A DNA stretch of 64,000 nt from Thioclava atlantica (lineage in GTDB: Bacteria; Pseudomonadota; Alphaproteobacteria; Rhodobacterales; Rhodobacteraceae), in NCBI RefSeq assembly GCF_000737065.1, contig NZ_AQRC01000001.1:310001-374000 (forward strand), given 5' to 3'. The notes beneath the pieces are model-generated. The model ran no database searches and was not told the DNA's origin. It worked only from the letters and a program-made list of their open reading frames with translations. The translations under genes were made by a program, and so were the position numbers. How positions within the stretch are numbered: the stretch's first letter is position 1; every line of letters starts with the position of its first letter. Shown here in pieces: positions 62,898 through 64,000 of this stretch.

Positions 62898-63191
62898 ATG
62901 TCGAAACGCAAGCAGCACGCGCCCGAGTTCAAGGCAAAGGTCGCGCTGGAAGCCCTGAAGGGTGAAGAGACAGCGGCCGAACTGGCGAGCCGGTTCGGGG
63001 TGCATCCGACGATGATCCATCAATGGAAGCGGGCCCTGCTCGAAGGCGCGTCCGGCGTGTTCGAGCGCGGGGGCCGCAGGAAGCCCGAGATCGACGAGGA
63101 GCAGGTGAAGGAGCTCCACGCCAAGATCGGGGAGCTGGCGGTGGCCAACTCTTTTTTGGAACGAAAGCTGAAGCCCTGGGGCGGGAAGTGA
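62898..63191 (+). CDS. IS3-family transposase OrfA
   Basis: A 97-residue DNA-binding protein with MSKRKQHAPEFKAKVALEALKGEETAAELASRFGVHPTMIHQWKRALLEG, a helix-turn-helix of the IS3 OrfA class, and a leucine-zipper-like end KELHAKIGELAVANSFLERKLK. AGAAGGAGATCAGAG precedes the ATG. The slippery heptamer T-TTT-TTG (63152-63158) in phase with its codons would allow the -1 frameshift into orfB. Confidence 0.92.
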   Translation: MSKRKQHAPEFKAKVALEALKGEETAAELASRFGVHPTMIHQWKRALLEGASGVFERGGRRKPEIDEEQVKELHAKIGELAVANSFLERKLKPWGGK

Positions 63192-63199
63192 GGCGCGGC

Positions 63200-63380
63200 A
63201 TGATCGAGCCTGACCACCCGGACCTGTCGATCGGCCAGCAGTGCAAGCTGCTGTCGATCGCGCGCTCGTCTTTCTACTACACCCCCAAGGGCGAGACCGA
63301 ACAGAACCTCGGCCTGATGCGACGGATCGACGAGCAGTTCCTGGAGACCCCGTTCTTCGGCGTCCGGCAAATGACCTGGC
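63200..63380 (+). pseudogene. 5' part of IS3-family orfB, truncated
   Basis: The -1 frame relative to orfA reads MIEPDHPDLSIGQQCKLLSIARSSFYYTPKGETEQNLGLMRRIDEQFLETPFFGVRQMTWH, the OrfB N-terminal part. After this point the reading frame continues to 63484 but the residues no longer resemble OrfB; the catalytic DDE core is absent. Confidence 0.88.
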
Positions 63381-63567
63381 ATCCTAAGCCGTTCAACCGG
63401 AAAAGCACACGCGGAGCGACTGTCATGATTTCGGTGGAACGGCTATCGCTCGGGGCCAGCCAGAAGCCAAAATCCGCGACATGACAATCAGAATATTCTT
63501 CAAGTCGTTGCAAAGCAGCCCGGCGCATCTAAATTATAACGCTCTTCGAATAAATTAACTCAGGCGT
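63381..63567. other. AT-richer junction DNA
   Basis: Between the truncated IS3 and the gene at 63568 the sequence becomes clearly AT-richer (for example TAAATTATAACGCTCTTCGA around 63531). No gene is recognised. Confidence 0.5.
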
Positions 63568-64000
63568 CTATTCGTCGCGCCGCCTCTCTTTTTGCGCTGC
63601 ACCAGTCGCTAGCGCATATTCTCGCCCCTGCTCAAAGGTGGCAATCTCCCAGAGCGCTGGATCAAGTGCACGAAAGAGCTCTTCGTGATGGGAGGCAGTA
63701 TCGCTATCGCCGAGGGCGAAAAGGCAATTAGCCAGCGTGGCGTGGATCCATTTCATGTCACTTCGCTCAGCTGAGGCGGGATCACCTAGTATGCGCTCAA
63801 GATTGGCAACGATATTTTCGCGCGTCTTGCGTGCGCTCATCCGGTCGAATAGCGCTTCGTCTGGATCAGATTGCAGCGCTCCGCGCATATCGTAGCAGGT
63901 AGCCAAATTCTCACCGTTGTAATAGTCGCCTCGCACTTCAAACCCTCGACGGTAATGTCGGATTGCCATGTCCAATTGTCCGGGTTGGTTGGTCGCCAGC
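63568..64000 (-). CDS. TPR-like protein, 5' end outside the window (possible TRAFs-binding/DUF4071 type)
   Basis: The minus-strand frame is open to the last base, so the N-terminus is missing. Visible residues LATNQPGQLDMAIRHYRRGFEVRGDYYNGENLATCYDMRG and later LANCLFALGDSDTASHHEELFRALDP look like helical repeats of the type in TRAFs-binding/DUF4071 proteins, which often sit in signalling or defence loci. Base and codon use are less GC-rich than the rest of the window, suggesting transfer. Assignment is tentative. Confidence 0.6.
   Translation of the reverse strand, partial: LATNQPGQLDMAIRHYRRGFEVRGDYYNGENLATCYDMRGALQSDPDEALFDRMSARKTRENIVANLERILGDPASAERSDMKWIHATLANCLFALGDSDTASHHEELFRALDPALWEIATFEQGREYALATGAAQKERRRDE

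Larger units (their letters stand above)
62818..63380 (+). mobile_element. partial IS3-family insertion sequence inserted in the IS110 relic
   Basis: The left end TGAGCTACCCCCTGAAATTC lies exactly where IS110 homology stops. It carries orfA intact and the first about 60 codons of orfB. The right half is deleted at about 63380, so the element cannot move by itself and the right inverted repeat is absent. Confidence 0.8.

Noticed and set aside
1-64000. CRISPR array
   Set aside because: No regularly spaced direct repeats of CRISPR size were seen.

Overview
The window is about 64 kb of high-GC chromosome from an alphaproteobacterium, most likely a member of the Rhodobacteraceae/Paracoccaceae (order Rhodobacterales). 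The main reasons are a petP-petR block directly upstream of petABC (the Rhodobacter capsulatus layout), a PccR-type regulator divergent from pccB with TTTGCAAA motifs between them, a choline block of betIBA and choXWV, and the dnaX-ybaB-recR group preceded by a small SRP RNA. No photosynthesis genes are visible. The genus cannot be fixed from the sequence alone.

Layout. 0-2.4 kb: 5'-truncated chorismate synthase, a TetR regulator and a NYN-domain protein. 2.5-6.8 kb: cytochrome bc1 operon (petABC, minus strand) with its regulators petR and petP upstream. 6.9-14.1 kb: housekeeping genes (ilvE, a DMT transporter, queG, a glutathione transferase, recR-ybaB-dnaX, SRP RNA). 14.2-21.7 kb: two ABC importers on the minus strand, one NMT1/TauT-like and one polar amino acid type joined to a glutamine-synthetase-like ligase. 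21.8-25.8 kb: TerB-like protein, hisF-hisE, a PfkB sugar kinase and a Tat-exported metallo-beta-lactamase-fold protein. 25.9-42.2 kb: mixed housekeeping and accessory genes (gltX, a bactofilin-like membrane protein, tRNA-Gly, an FkbM methyltransferase, a fasciclin protein, a RACo-like ferredoxin/ASKHA protein, an SLC13 transporter, yebC, the argP-argO pair). 42.3-49.7 kb: divergent choline uptake (choX-orf-choW-choV) and oxidation (betI-betB-betA) operons. 49.7-51.2 kb: small genes. 51.2-61.4 kb: propionyl-CoA assimilation (pccR, pccB, pccA, methylmalonyl-CoA mutase) with several small exported proteins between. 61.5-64 kb: a graveyard of broken insertion sequences (IS3 and IS110 families) next to AT-richer DNA with a TPR-like gene that runs out of the window.

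How the genes work together. Imported choline would be oxidised to glycine betaine by BetA and BetB; a BetI-like palindrome lies between the two operons. Propionyl-CoA would be carboxylated by PccAB and, after epimerisation by an enzyme not seen here, rearranged to succinyl-CoA by the cobalamin-dependent mutase under PccR control. The bc1 complex feeds respiration.

The most unusual structure is a dispersed intergenic repeat. It occurs as long inverted repeats downstream of genes and as single half-copies immediately before the start codons of queG and betA, where it seems to carry the ribosome-binding region. No wholly new multi-gene system is convincingly visible. The best leads are these repeats, an unknown exported protein inside the choline transporter operon, the small exported proteins inside the pcc cluster, and the DNA beyond the right-hand IS remnants.
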